Positions 50,454-59,557 are shown, numbered from the stretch's first letter. The stretch is DNA of 64,000 bases from JAAFHI01 sp039793685 (GCA_039793685.1 JBDRAL010000020.1:39001-103000), one strand, 5' to 3'. Translations and numbers: made by a program. Notes: generated by a model not told the origin, from the sequence alone.

Positions 50454-51733
50454 CACTCCCCGCTTGAAAGCCGCTTTGCCGGTGAGGCGGGCGGAAGTGA
50501 AAATTCGTCGTTGAGATTGAGACGGAGCATCGCGTCGGCTTCGACGAAGCCTTCGCCCGCGTGGCGCTTGCGCCAGCGGAAGTAGAACATCCCGACCACG
50601 AGACCGACGCAGGCCATCAGAACCACCGCGTAAAACACGAGTCGAAACGTTCCGACCACGACCTGCCCGGCCTGCTGGGCCGTCAGGCGGTTGTCGCCCG
50701 TGTTGCGCTCGGGCTTGTCACCCAGCCAGCGCACCACATAGTCGTACTCAATTTTCTTGACCGCCGCCGCCGCCGCTTTTTCATCGCGGACTCCGAACGC
50801 CTCGATGATGAAATTTCCCTGACGGTACACGCGCCTCGCTCCACGTTCGGGTTCGGGCAGACCGGCGACGTACTTTTGAACTTCATCCAACGCCGCCGTC
50901 GCTTCCTGCGGCGTCGGGTAATCGCAAACGATCAGTCGCCCAAACGGTGACGGCTCGGCATAATCGGCCCACGCGAACTGTGCGCCCGGCGTGGCCGGAA
51001 TTTCGGGGAAACGCTCCGTTCCGTTTTCGCCTTTTAACCCCAGCGGGCCGACAGCGAACACCATGGCGCGACGTTTCAGACCGTCAGCGGGCAGCTTTCT
51101 GAAAGCAACCGGCAATTCCTCGAATTCGGTGTTCTGATTGGGCAATCCCGCGTGCCAGGCTTCGAGTTTGGAATGAATCGCCTGCGCCAGCGGAATCACA
51201 TCGGCCTCGGGTTGCGGTCCATTCGGCGCGATGACGACGCTTTCCTGCCCGATTTGAAAGAAGGCCAGTTTCACCTTGCCGTCAGGTTCGACAACCACCG
51301 TCAGCCACTCCGGAAGGGTCGGTGACTCGGAAAACCTCATGGATTCGCGGCGAATCAATGAAACCGCTGCCAGCGCATCGTGGGCATTGTCGTGACGAAC
51401 GATGAAAATTTCCGCGCCGCCTGTCATTCCGCGATGCCGCCATCGAACGCCGACTTCGGATTCGATCGGCGAAGGGGCAGCGTCCTTCGTGCCGTTTTCC
51501 ACTCGGGTACTTTTAAACGTCACGCCGGGAAGCAGCGTGGCAATCGGGAACGCCTCGCCCGACGCGGGATCGACATCCACCTTGGTCGGATCGAGTTTCG
51601 GCGCGTCCTTTTTCTTTTCGGATTTCTTTTCGGAAGCTTTCGCGGCTTCCGGCTTTTTCACGCCGGGGTCCTGCGCGGACGCGCCCGAAAACATCATTCC
51701 GGCAATCATCGCCGCCGCCCAGATCGGTTTCAT
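50453..51733 (-). CDS. Exported hypothetical protein with C-terminal TM helix
   Basis: The 426-aa protein begins with a signal peptide (MKPIWAAAMIAGMMFSGASA-Q), followed by a Lys/Glu-rich linker (20-50). Two similar alpha/beta domains follow (about 55-200 and 210-335), resembling DUF6599-like repeats, though I am unsure. A TM helix (about 360-385) precedes a short cytoplasmic tail. A periplasmic, membrane-anchored role is likely and the function is unknown. GGAAG lies 10 nt upstream of the chosen ATG; an ATG at 51775 is possible. Confidence 0.75.
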   Translation of the reverse strand: MKPIWAAAMIAGMMFSGASAQDPGVKKPEAAKASEKKSEKKKDAPKLDPTKVDVDPASGEAFPIATLLPGVTFKSTRVENGTKDAAPSPIESEVGVRWRHRGMTGGAEIFIVRHDNAHDALAAVSLIRRESMRFSESPTLPEWLTVVVEPDGKVKLAFFQIGQESVVIAPNGPQPEADVIPLAQAIHSKLEAWHAGLPNQNTEFEELPVAFRKLPADGLKRRAMVFAVGPLGLKGENGTERFPEIPATPGAQFAWADYAEPSPFGRLIVCDYPTPQEATAALDEVQKYVAGLPEPERGARRVYRQGNFIIEAFGVRDEKAAAAAVKKIEYDYVVRWLGDKPERNTGDNRLTAQQAGQVVVGTFRLVFYAVVLMACVGLVVGMFYFRWRKRHAGEGFVEADAMLRLNLNDEFSLPPASPAKRLSSGE

Positions 51734-51782
51734 TCGTCGCACGCTTCCGGCCTCCCCGCGAACCCCGTTCACCACGACATTC

Positions 51783-51815
51783 GCAATCGAAAATCTTCAA
51801 TCGAAAATCAAAAAT
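51783..51815. repeat. Heptamer array, CTTCAAT family, single arm
   Basis: CAATCGAAAATCTTCAATCG plus AAAATC words lie between two minus-strand genes, in the orientation of the arms at 37616 and 38010. Confidence 0.75.
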
Positions 51816-51819
51816 CGCC

Positions 51820-52341
51820 CTACCGCTGATTCGCCAGTCGCAGAATTTCGCTCGACATGCGCTGTGGTTCGGACACGTTTCGCAGAAAGACCCGTCCCGT
51901 GCCGGCGGCGCTGTCGATGACCAGATCGCCGAGTCCGAGCAGGCGCTGCAACAGCGAGAGGCGCAGGGTCACGTCCTGAATCTTGTTCAGCGGAATGGTG
52001 CGGACGGTACGCCAAATGATGCCCGATCCGATTTCAATCTTCTGGTTCGTCAAGGTGTAAGTCTCCGACCACTGGCGCAGATGCCGCCAGATGGGAATCA
52101 CGAACATCAGGAGCGAAAGTCCGGCGGTGATCCACGGCACGGCGGGCGCGAGGGGTGACCAGATTTTCGCGTCGATGATGGCCCCGACGATGACGATGGC
52201 CGCCGTGAGGGCCATTGCAATCGCGTACCACACACCCACGAAAATAAAACTGGGCCGGAAGACGGCAACCGCCACCTCAGGTTGCGACATCATCATCGGG
52301 ACCGGCGGGGTGGACGGTTGTGGAACACTCGGCGGATACAT
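51820..52341 (-). CDS. Bacterial PH-domain membrane protein (bPH2/YdbS-like)
   Basis: The 173-aa protein has a Pro/Met-rich start and two TM helices (about 28-75). A bacterial PH domain follows, with YTLTNQKIEIGSGIIWRTVRTIPLNKIQDVTL and a C-terminal SEILRLANQR. In this family the IPLNKIQDV-type motif is conserved. The role is probably structural at the membrane. The ATG at 52341 is the likely start; a 19-codon extension is possible. Confidence 0.85.
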   Translation of the reverse strand: MYPPSVPQPSTPPVPMMMSQPEVAVAVFRPSFIFVGVWYAIAMALTAAIVIVGAIIDAKIWSPLAPAVPWITAGLSLLMFVIPIWRHLRQWSETYTLTNQKIEIGSGIIWRTVRTIPLNKIQDVTLRLSLLQRLLGLGDLVIDSAAGTGRVFLRNVSEPQRMSSEILRLANQR

Positions 52342-52453
52342 CGGTCGGGAACGGTCCTTTCGGGCAGTTGGACACCGAATATAGCACGAAGTTCCCAACC
52401 CGCCGGGGCATCCGCCGGAACGAATTCCGGCGACGGGCGTATGCTATAAGGAA

Positions 52454-52596
52454 ATGCGGAATGCGGAATATCGAATGCGGAATAATGAAAAAACGCGGAG
52501 GCCTGCGATCTGTCGGCCCAATTTCTTTTCGAGAACCGTTTCTTCGACAAAATCAATCGCCTCTTCATTCCGCATTCGATATTCCGCATTCCGCAT
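52454..52596. repeat. Heptamer element, GCGGAAT family, 30-nt perfect inverted arms
   Basis: The left arm (52454-52483) and right arm (52567-52596) are exact reverse complements over 30 nt, built from GCGGAAT with an ATCGAAT variant. The 83-nt spacer has no gene. The element occupies the 295-nt gap between divergent genes. Confidence 0.93.
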
Positions 52597-52636
52597 TTTT
52601 TCCACTTCCGCATTCGATTCATCACGGGAATTCATC

Positions 52637-54304
52637 ATGCGTTTTCGGTTTCTTCTTTCGTTTCTCTTTGTCTGCGCGGCGGTGCTGGCGTTTGCGACGC
52701 CTGCCCGCGCGACCGACGTGATTCTCACGCTGCCGTTCGAAAACACGAACAACCGGGCCGAATACAACTGGATTCGCGAGAGTTTCACGGTTTCGATGTC
52801 GGACCTGCTCGATTCGCCGGGACTGATCGCGATTCAACTCGACGAGCGGAATCTGGCGTATGAAAAACTCGGCATCTCGCGCACCGCGCTCATCACGCGC
52901 GCGACCGAACTCAAACTGGGCGAGGCGGTCAACGCCGACATCATCATTCGCGGGACCTATTCGGTCATCGGCGAAGGCAAGGACGCCACCGTGTCGGTCC
53001 GGGCGCAGATGATTTCGCTGCGGGAAGGCAAGATGATCGGGAGCGAACACACCCTGAGCAAGCCGGTCACCGAACTGCAACTGATTCAGGGGCTGCTCGC
53101 GTGGGAACTGCTGTACCAGCGCAACATCGCCCTTCCCTTTTCGCGCGACCAGTTGATCCGCCGCGCGACACAGATTGCGCCCAGTGCGTACGAGATTTAT
53201 GTCAAGGCGCTCCTCACCGAAAGCACGCAGGACCGCACCCGACTGCTCATCCGCGCGGTCGAGGATTCAAAGAAGAACGCGCAACTGACCTTCCCACAGG
53301 CTTATTTCGAACTCGGCCAGATTTACTATCGGGAAGCCAACTACAAGGACGCGCTGACGTGGTTCGAACAGGTGAAACCTTCCGATCCGCGCGGCCTCGA
53401 AGCCAACTTCTTCACGGGCGTCTGCCAGCTTTTCACCAACAAAAGCGACGATGCGATTCGGACGCATACGGCATTGCTGAAACCGATGCCGCTGTACGAG
53501 ACCTACAGCAACGCGGCGGTGGCGCGGATGCAGAAAAACGACTTCGCCGAAGCCGTCAAACTGCTCAAACTTGCCTCGGAAGCCGCGCCGAACGACGATG
53601 ACGTGCTGTTCAACTACGGCTACGCGCTCTGGCGGTCGGACCAGTTGCCTGCCGCTGCCGAAAAGCTCGAAGCGCTGGTGAAGCGGTCGCCCAAACAGGG
53701 GCAGGCGTTTTACGTTCTTTCGAAAATCTACGCCAAACTGGACCGCAAGGCCGACGCGGAAACCGCCGCCAATGAGGCCAAGAAGAGTCTTCCCGAGTTT
53801 GCAAAGTGGGAAACCTCGGGCAAGCCGCCGCTGCTCGCCCGAACCAAGACGATGTTCAACCGCGAAGCGTTTTACCGCTACACCCGGAGCGAGGAAAAAA
53901 CGCGGCAGGCAGCCTACATCGGCGTGTCGCAGACCCAGGAAATCGAGGAACTGATGGGCGCGGCGCAGGCGGCGTTTCTGGGGAATCAGGATGACATCGC
54001 CATCCAGAAACTTGCACAGGTCGTCCGCATCGCCCCCGACAACAGCAACGCCCATCTTTTGCTCGGACGTGTTCAGGAGCGGCGCGGCGACACGGTGGCC
54101 GCCATCAATTCGCTCAAGGCGGCGGTGTTCTGGAATCCGAAACTTGTTGCGGCGCACGTCCTGCTCGGACGCATCTACCTCAATCAGGGCGACCGGGTTC
54201 GCGCCGAAACCCATTTGAAGCTCGCGCTCGCCGCCGACCCGAACGACCGCGAAGTTCAGGCGCTTCAAAACCTTTACCGGCAGGGCCAGCCGAAGGACAA
54301 TTGA
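52637..54304 (+). CDS. Exported TPR protein
   Basis: The 555-aa protein has a signal peptide (MRFRFLLSFLFVCAAVLAFATPARA-T). Its N-terminal domain (27-160) resembles FlgO/CsgG/TolB-like folds (VILTLPFENTNNRAEYNWI and ADIIIRGTYSVIGEGKDATVSV). TPR repeats follow from about 195 to the end (PQAYFELGQIYYREANYKDALTWF and AHVLLGRIYLNQGDRVRAETHLKLALAADPND). It is likely a periplasmic scaffold. The start codon lies 40 nt after a heptamer arm; the upstream frame that reads through the repeat is rejected. Confidence 0.85.
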   Translation: MRFRFLLSFLFVCAAVLAFATPARATDVILTLPFENTNNRAEYNWIRESFTVSMSDLLDSPGLIAIQLDERNLAYEKLGISRTALITRATELKLGEAVNADIIIRGTYSVIGEGKDATVSVRAQMISLREGKMIGSEHTLSKPVTELQLIQGLLAWELLYQRNIALPFSRDQLIRRATQIAPSAYEIYVKALLTESTQDRTRLLIRAVEDSKKNAQLTFPQAYFELGQIYYREANYKDALTWFEQVKPSDPRGLEANFFTGVCQLFTNKSDDAIRTHTALLKPMPLYETYSNAAVARMQKNDFAEAVKLLKLASEAAPNDDDVLFNYGYALWRSDQLPAAAEKLEALVKRSPKQGQAFYVLSKIYAKLDRKADAETAANEAKKSLPEFAKWETSGKPPLLARTKTMFNREAFYRYTRSEEKTRQAAYIGVSQTQEIEELMGAAQAAFLGNQDDIAIQKLAQVVRIAPDNSNAHLLLGRVQERRGDTVAAINSLKAAVFWNPKLVAAHVLLGRIYLNQGDRVRAETHLKLALAADPNDREVQALQNLYRQGQPKDN

Positions 54305-54369
54305 CAGTGGACATTTGACAATGAAAATCCGGACGCACCGTCAATTGTCCACTTTCCATTGTCCATTTC
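54304..54369. repeat. Heptamer element, TGTCCAT family, inverted arms
   Basis: TGACAGT, GGACATT, TGACAAT units on the left (54304-54324) face TGTCCAC, TTTCCAT, TGTCCAT units on the right (54345-54369). It starts at the stop of the TPR gene and ends 18 nt before the recD2 start. Confidence 0.8.
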
Positions 54370-54386
54370 TCCCCGTCCGTTTTGCC

Positions 54387-56753
54387 ATGAATCCGTCCGC
54401 GCCGAATCCGAATTCGTCCGCCACGCCGCAGATTCTCGTCGGCTCGGTCGAGCGCGTCACATTTTCGAGTTCCGAAACGGGCTACACGGTGGCGAAAGTG
54501 AAGACCGCCGCCGATCCCGAGCCGGTGACGGTGGTCGGCCATTTTTCAAGCATCACGCCGGGCGAATCGCTGCGACTGGCGGGGTTCTGGATTACGCACA
54601 AGCAGTACGGCCCACAGTTCAAGGTCGTCAATTACGAAGTCTGCAAACCGGCCACCCTCGCGGGCATTGAAAAGTATCTCGGATCGGGACTCATCAAGGG
54701 CATCGGACCGGTCACGGCCAAGCGCATCGTTGCGCATTTCAAGGAAACGACGCTCGACGTCATCGAACAGGACATGTCGCGGCTGCGGGAAGTGCCCGGC
54801 ATCGGTCCCAAGCGCGTGGACATGATCTCGCGGGCGTGGGCCGAACAGCAGGCGGTCAAGGAAGTGATGCTGTTCCTGCAATCGCACGGCGTTTCAACGC
54901 ACTTCGCGGTCAAGATTTACAAGACCTACGGCGACCGCTCGATTGAAACCGTTACGAATAACCCATACCAACTGGCGAAAGACATCTACGGCATCGGTTT
55001 CAAAAGCGCGGACAAAATCGCCGCCGATCTGGGCATGGCCGCCGACTCGGACGCCCGTGTCCGCGCGGGCCTCGCGCACGCCCTGAGCGAGGCCACTGAA
55101 AACGGCCACTGCTTTCTGCCTGGTCCGGAACTCCTCGAAAAAGCCGCCACGCTGCTCGGTCTTGAAAATACCGAACTCCTCGAACGAAACGCCGCTGCAA
55201 TGGCAACGGAAGGAGAACTCGTCGCCGTCGCGAAGGATGAAGGCGGAAGGATGAAGGATGAAGCGGAAGAAGAACCGGACGATTTCGACGATGACTGGCA
55301 GCCCGACTGGAACAAAGCCAAATCTGCATCTTCATCCCTCATCCCTCCGCCCTCATCCCTCCCCCAATCTTCATCCCTCATCCTTCCGCCTTCATCCTTA
55401 CTGTTCTACCTTCCCGCCCTTTACCAGTCGGAACGCAACGTGGCGCGGTTCATTCGCGGGCTGATGCGACGTCCGCTGGCCTGCGATCACGCGGGCGTCG
55501 CGGCCTGGCTTGAAAAGTACGCCGCGAAGGCCCAGATCGAACTTTCCGACGAACAGCACCGGGCCATCGACACGGCGGCGGGCGCGCGGGTGATGGTCCT
55601 GACCGGCGGCCCCGGCTGTGGCAAGACGACGACCCTGCGGGCAATGGTGAAACTGTTCAAGGCGATGGGCCGCAAGGTGGAACTCGCCAGTCCGACCGGA
55701 CGCGCGGCGCAGCGGCTGTCGGAAGTGGCGGGCGTCGAGGCGCGGACGATCCACCGGATGCTCGCCTATGACCCGAAACTGCATGCCTTTTCGCGCAACG
55801 CCGACAATCCGCTCGAATGCGACGTGGTCGTCGTGGACGAAGCCTCGATGCTCGACATCACGCTGGCGTCCCATCTTTTAAAGGCCGTGCCCGGTGACGG
55901 CCAGCTCATCCTCGTCGGCGACATCGACCAGCTTCCGTCGGTCGGGCCGGGCCGCGTCCTGAGCGACATCATCGAGTCGGAAGCCGTGCCGGTTGTCCGG
56001 CTGACGCAGGTTTTTCGGCAGGCGCAGGGCAGTTTCATCATCACCAACGCCCACCGCATCCGCGAAGGTGAATACCCGCGCCTCATCACGCCGGACGGCC
56101 TTTCCGAAACCGACTGCTATTTCCTCCAGGCTGACGAACCGGAAGACATTCACCGGCTGGTCATCAACGCCGTCACGCGCAGCCTGCCGAAGAAATTCGG
56201 CTATCACCCGGCGAGCGACATTCAGGTTCTGACGCCGATGAATCGCGGCAGCGCGGGTGCGGGGGAACTCAATCGGCTGTTGCAATCCGCCCTGAACCCG
56301 CGCGAACCCGGCAAGGAAGAAATCGAACGGATGGGCCGGCTCTACCGCGTGGGCGACAAGGTCATCCAGCGCATCAACAACTACAATCTGGAAGTCTTCA
56401 ACGGCGACGTGGGGACGATTGTCGCGATGGACACCGAAGACCAGACGACGACGATTGATTACGCCGGGCGGGAAGTGGTTTATGACTGGTCCGACTTGTA
56501 TGAAGTCGGCCACGGCTTCGCGATTTCAATTCATAAAAGCCAGGGATCGGAATATCCGGCGGTGGTGATGGTCGTGCATCCGCAGTCGTTTCCGGTCCTG
56601 AGCCGGAATCTGATCTACACCGGACTGACGCGGGCCAAACGAACCGCCGTCATCATCGGCAGTACGCGAGCCATCGGCATGGCGATGGGAAAGACCGAAG
56701 CCGGCAAGCGCTACACCCGCCTCGCCCCGGCGCTGGCGGGGACGATTTCTTGA
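54387..56753 (+). CDS. recD2: RecD2-type ATP-dependent DNA helicase with repeat-derived insertion
   Basis: This is a 5'-3' superfamily 1B helicase (788 aa) of the RecD2/YrrC type, active without RecBC. Its N-terminal OB-like domain (18-90) and helix-hairpin-helix region (GIGPVTAKRIVAHF and VPGIGPKRVDMISRAW) are typical. Helicase motifs are Walker A TGGPGCGKTTT (Lys413), DEASMLD, GDIDQLPSVGPG, QVFRQAQ and the C-terminal SIHKSQGSEYPAVV. Residues about 283-339 are absent from normal RecD2 and are encoded by a complete GGATGAA-type heptamer element (55233-55399) in frame. The frame stays open through it, so the enzyme is probably still made. Confidence 0.93.
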   Translation: MNPSAPNPNSSATPQILVGSVERVTFSSSETGYTVAKVKTAADPEPVTVVGHFSSITPGESLRLAGFWITHKQYGPQFKVVNYEVCKPATLAGIEKYLGSGLIKGIGPVTAKRIVAHFKETTLDVIEQDMSRLREVPGIGPKRVDMISRAWAEQQAVKEVMLFLQSHGVSTHFAVKIYKTYGDRSIETVTNNPYQLAKDIYGIGFKSADKIAADLGMAADSDARVRAGLAHALSEATENGHCFLPGPELLEKAATLLGLENTELLERNAAAMATEGELVAVAKDEGGRMKDEAEEEPDDFDDDWQPDWNKAKSASSSLIPPPSSLPQSSSLILPPSSLLFYLPALYQSERNVARFIRGLMRRPLACDHAGVAAWLEKYAAKAQIELSDEQHRAIDTAAGARVMVLTGGPGCGKTTTLRAMVKLFKAMGRKVELASPTGRAAQRLSEVAGVEARTIHRMLAYDPKLHAFSRNADNPLECDVVVVDEASMLDITLASHLLKAVPGDGQLILVGDIDQLPSVGPGRVLSDIIESEAVPVVRLTQVFRQAQGSFIITNAHRIREGEYPRLITPDGLSETDCYFLQADEPEDIHRLVINAVTRSLPKKFGYHPASDIQVLTPMNRGSAGAGELNRLLQSALNPREPGKEEIERMGRLYRVGDKVIQRINNYNLEVFNGDVGTIVAMDTEDQTTTIDYAGREVVYDWSDLYEVGHGFAISIHKSQGSEYPAVVMVVHPQSFPVLSRNLIYTGLTRAKRTAVIIGSTRAIGMAMGKTEAGKRYTRLAPALAGTIS
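55233..55399. repeat. Heptamer element, GGATGAA family, inserted in the recD2 coding region
   Basis: The terminal arms 55233-55254 and 55378-55399 are perfect 22-nt reverse complements made of GGATGAA with a GGCGGAA variant. More CTTCATC/CCTCATC units lie at 55330-55377. The inner spacer codes for an acidic peptide (EEEPDDFDDDWQPDWNKAK). The left arm is identical to sequence at 34580. Confidence 0.95.
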
Positions 56754-56842
56754 GAATTGACAAGTTTCGTGCGGGTTCGTACGATGGAAATGCTTCCATT
56801 CAACAACATTCCCACCCCTCTCTTCCGAAAAGAGGCTGCTCT

Positions 56843-57049
56843 ATGAAATCCGACCCTCAGCGCCTTCAGGCAGCGACCGACCGTCTGAGCGACCTGCTCC
56901 GGGAAGTCATCTGGAAATCACCCCGCGTCCGGGAAGAACTGAAGTCGTTGCGGGCCGAGGGCCACGACGTGCTGATGCATGTCGAGGTATCGCTCGCATT
57001 TCGCGAACGTGAGCGGGAAGAACGCGCCAGCGCCGCCCACGGGGACTGA
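56843..57049 (+). CDS. Hypothetical 68-aa protein
   Basis: This small, charged, helical protein (MKSDPQRLQAATDRLSDLLR to the tail REREREERASAAHGD) is supported by AGAGG 7 nt before the ATG, by composition and by its place after recD2. No family is recognised and no signal or TM segment is present. The frame extends upstream without a ribosome binding site, so the shorter start is used. Confidence 0.55.
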   Translation: MKSDPQRLQAATDRLSDLLREVIWKSPRVREELKSLRAEGHDVLMHVEVSLAFREREREERASAAHGD

Positions 57050-57053
57050 AATC

Positions 57054-57081
57054 AATTGAGAATGCAGAATTGAGAATGGAG
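57054..57081. repeat. Heptamer array, AATTGAG family
   Basis: Four units in register, AATTGAG, AATGCAG, AATTGAG, AATGGAG, begin 4 nt after the stop codon of the small gene. This is the inverse of the array at 6136-6170. Confidence 0.85.
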
Positions 57082-57171
57082 AACGCGGATCAGATTCGCT
57101 CTTCACTGAATTCGCCACACCGTTCGTTCACATCCGACTTTTGAAGTTTCTCCCCAATGCCGGGGTTAAAA

Positions 57172-57206
57172 AACTTCATCCTTCATCCCTCAGCCTTCAT
57201 CCCTTC
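57172..57206. repeat. Heptamer array, CTTCATC family, at a start codon
   Basis: CTTCATC-type units (CTTCATCCTTCATCCCTCAG and onward) run up to and into the start codon of the NUDIX gene: the ATG is formed at the end of the last unit. No separate Shine-Dalgarno is present. Confidence 0.85.
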
Positions 57207-57770
57207 ATGAGCCGAATCATCCGCCCGTGGCGCAAGCTGTCGAAGGAACACATCGCCGACTGCAAGGTGTTCACCGTTCATCGCGAACGCGCCGCCGCGC
57301 CCGACGCGCCGGATGAAGCGGCGCATAACTTTTTCGTCATCAACGCGACCGACTGGGTGAACGTGATTCCCGTGACCCCGGAAGGCGAAGTGGTGCTGGT
57401 CGAACAGTATCGCCACGGCACCGACCGGCTCTCGCTCGAAGTGCCCGGCGGGATGGTCGATCCCGAGGACCCGTCGCCCGCGCACGCGGCGGCGCGCGAA
57501 CTCATCGAGGAAACCGGCTACGAAGCCGAGGAAATCATCCAGATCGGGTTCAATCATCCCAATCCGGCCATTCAAAACAACGGCTGCTACAGCTTTCTCG
57601 CCCGCAACGCGCGCTTCACGCGCCCGCCGGAGTTCGACGGAACCGAGGATTTGAGCGTCCGGCTCGTTCCGCTCGAAGACATTCCCGCCCTCATGCAGAA
57701 CGGCGACATCACGCACGCACTCGTGATCGTCGCCTTCCACTGGCTGCACCTGCACCAGGCCAAGAAATAA
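57207..57770 (+). CDS. NUDIX hydrolase, ADP-ribose pyrophosphatase-like
   Basis: The 187-aa protein hydrolyses a nucleoside-diphosphate-linked compound, probably ADP-ribose or a similar sugar nucleotide. The NUDIX box is visible as GGMVDPEDPSPAHAAARELIEETGY, described by its G, E, REL and EETG groups; the E-to-REL spacing is two longer than the textbook box. VEQYRHGTDRLSLEVPGG upstream is typical of the ADPRase group. The ATG at 57207 is chosen by homology, although it abuts a repeat. Confidence 0.9.
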   Translation: MSRIIRPWRKLSKEHIADCKVFTVHRERAAAPDAPDEAAHNFFVINATDWVNVIPVTPEGEVVLVEQYRHGTDRLSLEVPGGMVDPEDPSPAHAAARELIEETGYEAEEIIQIGFNHPNPAIQNNGCYSFLARNARFTRPPEFDGTEDLSVRLVPLEDIPALMQNGDITHALVIVAFHWLHLHQAKK

Positions 57771-57861
57771 ACCCCTATCTAACCGCATCCCTTTCGAAAC
57801 CTTCCCTCGTCTGGAACGAATGGTTGACGAGACGAGAAAAAGGCGCGGATGCGCCATCAGG

Positions 57862-57997
57862 AAATAGCCCCACCCGTGAGGGTGGGGTGGCTCTCCCATA
57901 AACCTTTCGAGCGCCAAAGGCGCGCAACGATGTATCGCCGCGCTGCGGCTCGGTTTTGTGTTTGCTGCTCACCACGCCCTCACGGACGTGGCTATTT
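57862..57997. repeat. Dispersed hairpin element, ATAGCC/GGCTAT type
   Basis: A perfect 8-bp stem CCCCACCC-GTGA-GGGTGGGG (57868-57887) lies within AATAGCC...GGCTATT outer ends. A preceding GGCGC-GGAT-GCGCC hairpin (57842-57855) adjoins it. It fills most of the 328-nt gap between the NUDIX and bacterioferritin genes. Confidence 0.65.
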
Positions 57998-58035
57998 TCT
58001 GACGGCGCATTCGCGCCTGCTTCCGGACCTCAATG

Positions 58036-58073
58036 AAAAAGCGGAAGCCGTGACCGTCGGTCCCGACTTCCGC
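58036..58073 (-). terminator. Intrinsic terminator of the bacterioferritin operon
   Basis: On the minus strand a GCGGAAG (58073-58067) ... CTTCCGC (58047-58041) stem is followed by TTTTT (58040-58036). It lies 26 nt after the stop codon of the bacterioferritin-like gene. Confidence 0.8.
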
Positions 58074-58098
58074 TCCTGAGTTCGCTGATTGTGGCGGA

Positions 58099-58551
58099 CT
58101 ATTCCTGCCCGAAATCGCGCAGCATCTTCTTGAGTTCGAGGCAGTGCATTTCTTCCTGCCCGATCATGCCGCGGGTGAATTCCTCAAGGTACACGCTGCG
58201 GTCGGCGACCGTCACGAGCAACTGCTTGTACAGGTTGAGCGCACGCCGCTCGTGGGCGAGGCTTTCGGAAAGAATGTCGTGAACCGTGTGCCGGTGCGTT
58301 TCCTCGATGGGAGCGATGCGCAGGCTCGGGTGGCCTTCCAGTCCGGTCAGGATTTCGCCGACCGTCTGGGCATGGAGCAGTGATTCGGTCGCCTGCGACT
58401 TCAGAAACGTGACGATCGGGATGCGGTTCGGCCCCGTCACCATCAGCGCGAAGTGCGTGTAGCACACGACCCCGGCCAGTTCGCATTCCATGATCTCCTT
58501 GAGGAGTTCAATGGTTTTTTCGGTATCGATGTCTTCGAGAATGGTCTGCAT
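58099..58551 (-). CDS. Bacterioferritin/ferritin-like diiron protein
   Basis: The 150-aa four-helix protein probably stores or detoxifies iron. Candidate diiron ligands are Glu24 (MECELAGV), Glu56 and His60 (ATESLLHAQTV), Glu97 or Glu101, and Glu133 with His136 (GQEEMHCLELKKML). The first E/H pair is spaced by four rather than three, which appears typical of this subgroup. The ATG at 58551 has GAGG 5 nt upstream. It is 23 nt after the SpoIIM-like gene and ends at a clear terminator. Confidence 0.88.
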   Translation of the reverse strand: MQTILEDIDTEKTIELLKEIMECELAGVVCYTHFALMVTGPNRIPIVTFLKSQATESLLHAQTVGEILTGLEGHPSLRIAPIEETHRHTVHDILSESLAHERRALNLYKQLLVTVADRSVYLEEFTRGMIGQEEMHCLELKKMLRDFGQE

Positions 58552-58574
58552 AAAAGCCTCGTGAAAGTGTCCGA

Positions 58575-59549
58575 CTATTTCGCGGGGGCGTCGTCGGGTT
58601 TCGGACGCCGGTCCGGAGTCGAGAAATATACCACCAGAATGATCGCGCAAACGACCGCCACGGCATACTTGAAGCCGTTCGGGATGTGCGCGGGCGAAAT
58701 GAACCCCTCGATGATGCCCGCGAAAAAGAGCATCGGCAGGCAGAGCGCCAGCAATTTGACGGCTTTCACCCCGCGTTCGAGCAATGCCTCGCCGCGTTTC
58801 AGATTCCCCGGCGCGATGAACGCGCTTCCCATGAGGAAACCGGCTCCGCCCGCGATGAAAATCGCCGTCAGCTCAAAAACGCCGTGTCCGCACATGAAGA
58901 TGAGCACCGGCGTGAATTTGTACTTGATGCACAAACCGGTGATTCCGCCGATGTGCAGCCCGTTGAAGGCCATGAAGTAAAGCGTTCCGAGTCCCGCGAA
59001 GATTCCGCTCGCGAACGAATACATCGCGACCTGCGCGTTGTGGGTCATGATGAAGGACGACGCGACCGGGTTCTGGCCGTTGATGTCGTCGGTCCAGTTT
59101 TTCCCGCGCTTGATCATGTCGAGCGCATCGCCAACGCCGACCGCGCTCGCGAAATCCTCGTCGTAGCACATCAGCGCGCCGCTCACCGCCCCGAAAATCA
59201 GGAAGACCAGAAACGCCGCGAGCGTGAACTTGAACGTTTCGCGAAAGAGGGCAGGCCCGGAATAGCGGTAAAAGTCCCAGATTCCCTTCGCGCCGCCGCC
59301 CTTCGAACGATAAATCGCCCCGTGGGCGCGTCCGGCGAGGTTGTTGAGGTAGTTCACCAGCCGCGAATCACGGATTTCCTGCCGCGCGATGGCAAGATCC
59401 GCCGCCGTCCGCTGGTAGAGATGCCCGAACTCGCGCACCTGCTCGCGATGGAGCGTCCGCAACCGGCCCTTCCCCGCCAGCGCGAGCATGTCCTCAAGCC
59501 GTTTCCAGTTGATTCGCCGCCGTTCGATGAAATCGTGTTCGCGCGCCAT
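58575..59549 (-). CDS. SpoIIM-family (stage II sporulation protein M-like) membrane protein
   Basis: The 324-aa protein has a cytoplasmic N-terminus (1-85, with REFGHLYQRTAADLAIAR), then six or so TM helices. The conserved core is FASGIFAGLGTLYFMAFNGLHIGG and FMCGHGVFELTAIFIAGGAG, as in SpoIIM/DUF95 proteins. No sporulation genes are nearby; outside Firmicutes this family often accompanies MoxR/VWA genes, which are not seen here. The start at 59549 follows directly on a heptamer array and lacks a Shine-Dalgarno. Confidence 0.9.
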   Translation of the reverse strand: MAREHDFIERRRINWKRLEDMLALAGKGRLRTLHREQVREFGHLYQRTAADLAIARQEIRDSRLVNYLNNLAGRAHGAIYRSKGGGAKGIWDFYRYSGPALFRETFKFTLAAFLVFLIFGAVSGALMCYDEDFASAVGVGDALDMIKRGKNWTDDINGQNPVASSFIMTHNAQVAMYSFASGIFAGLGTLYFMAFNGLHIGGITGLCIKYKFTPVLIFMCGHGVFELTAIFIAGGAGFLMGSAFIAPGNLKRGEALLERGVKAVKLLALCLPMLFFAGIIEGFISPAHIPNGFKYAVAVVCAIILVVYFSTPDRRPKPDDAPAK

Positions 59550-59557
59550 GTTTGAAA

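Noticed and set aside
52454..52636. N-terminal extension of the exported TPR protein
   Set aside because: The extension is a translation of GCGGAAT repeats (MRNAEYRMRN). The real start at 52637 begins a clear signal peptide.
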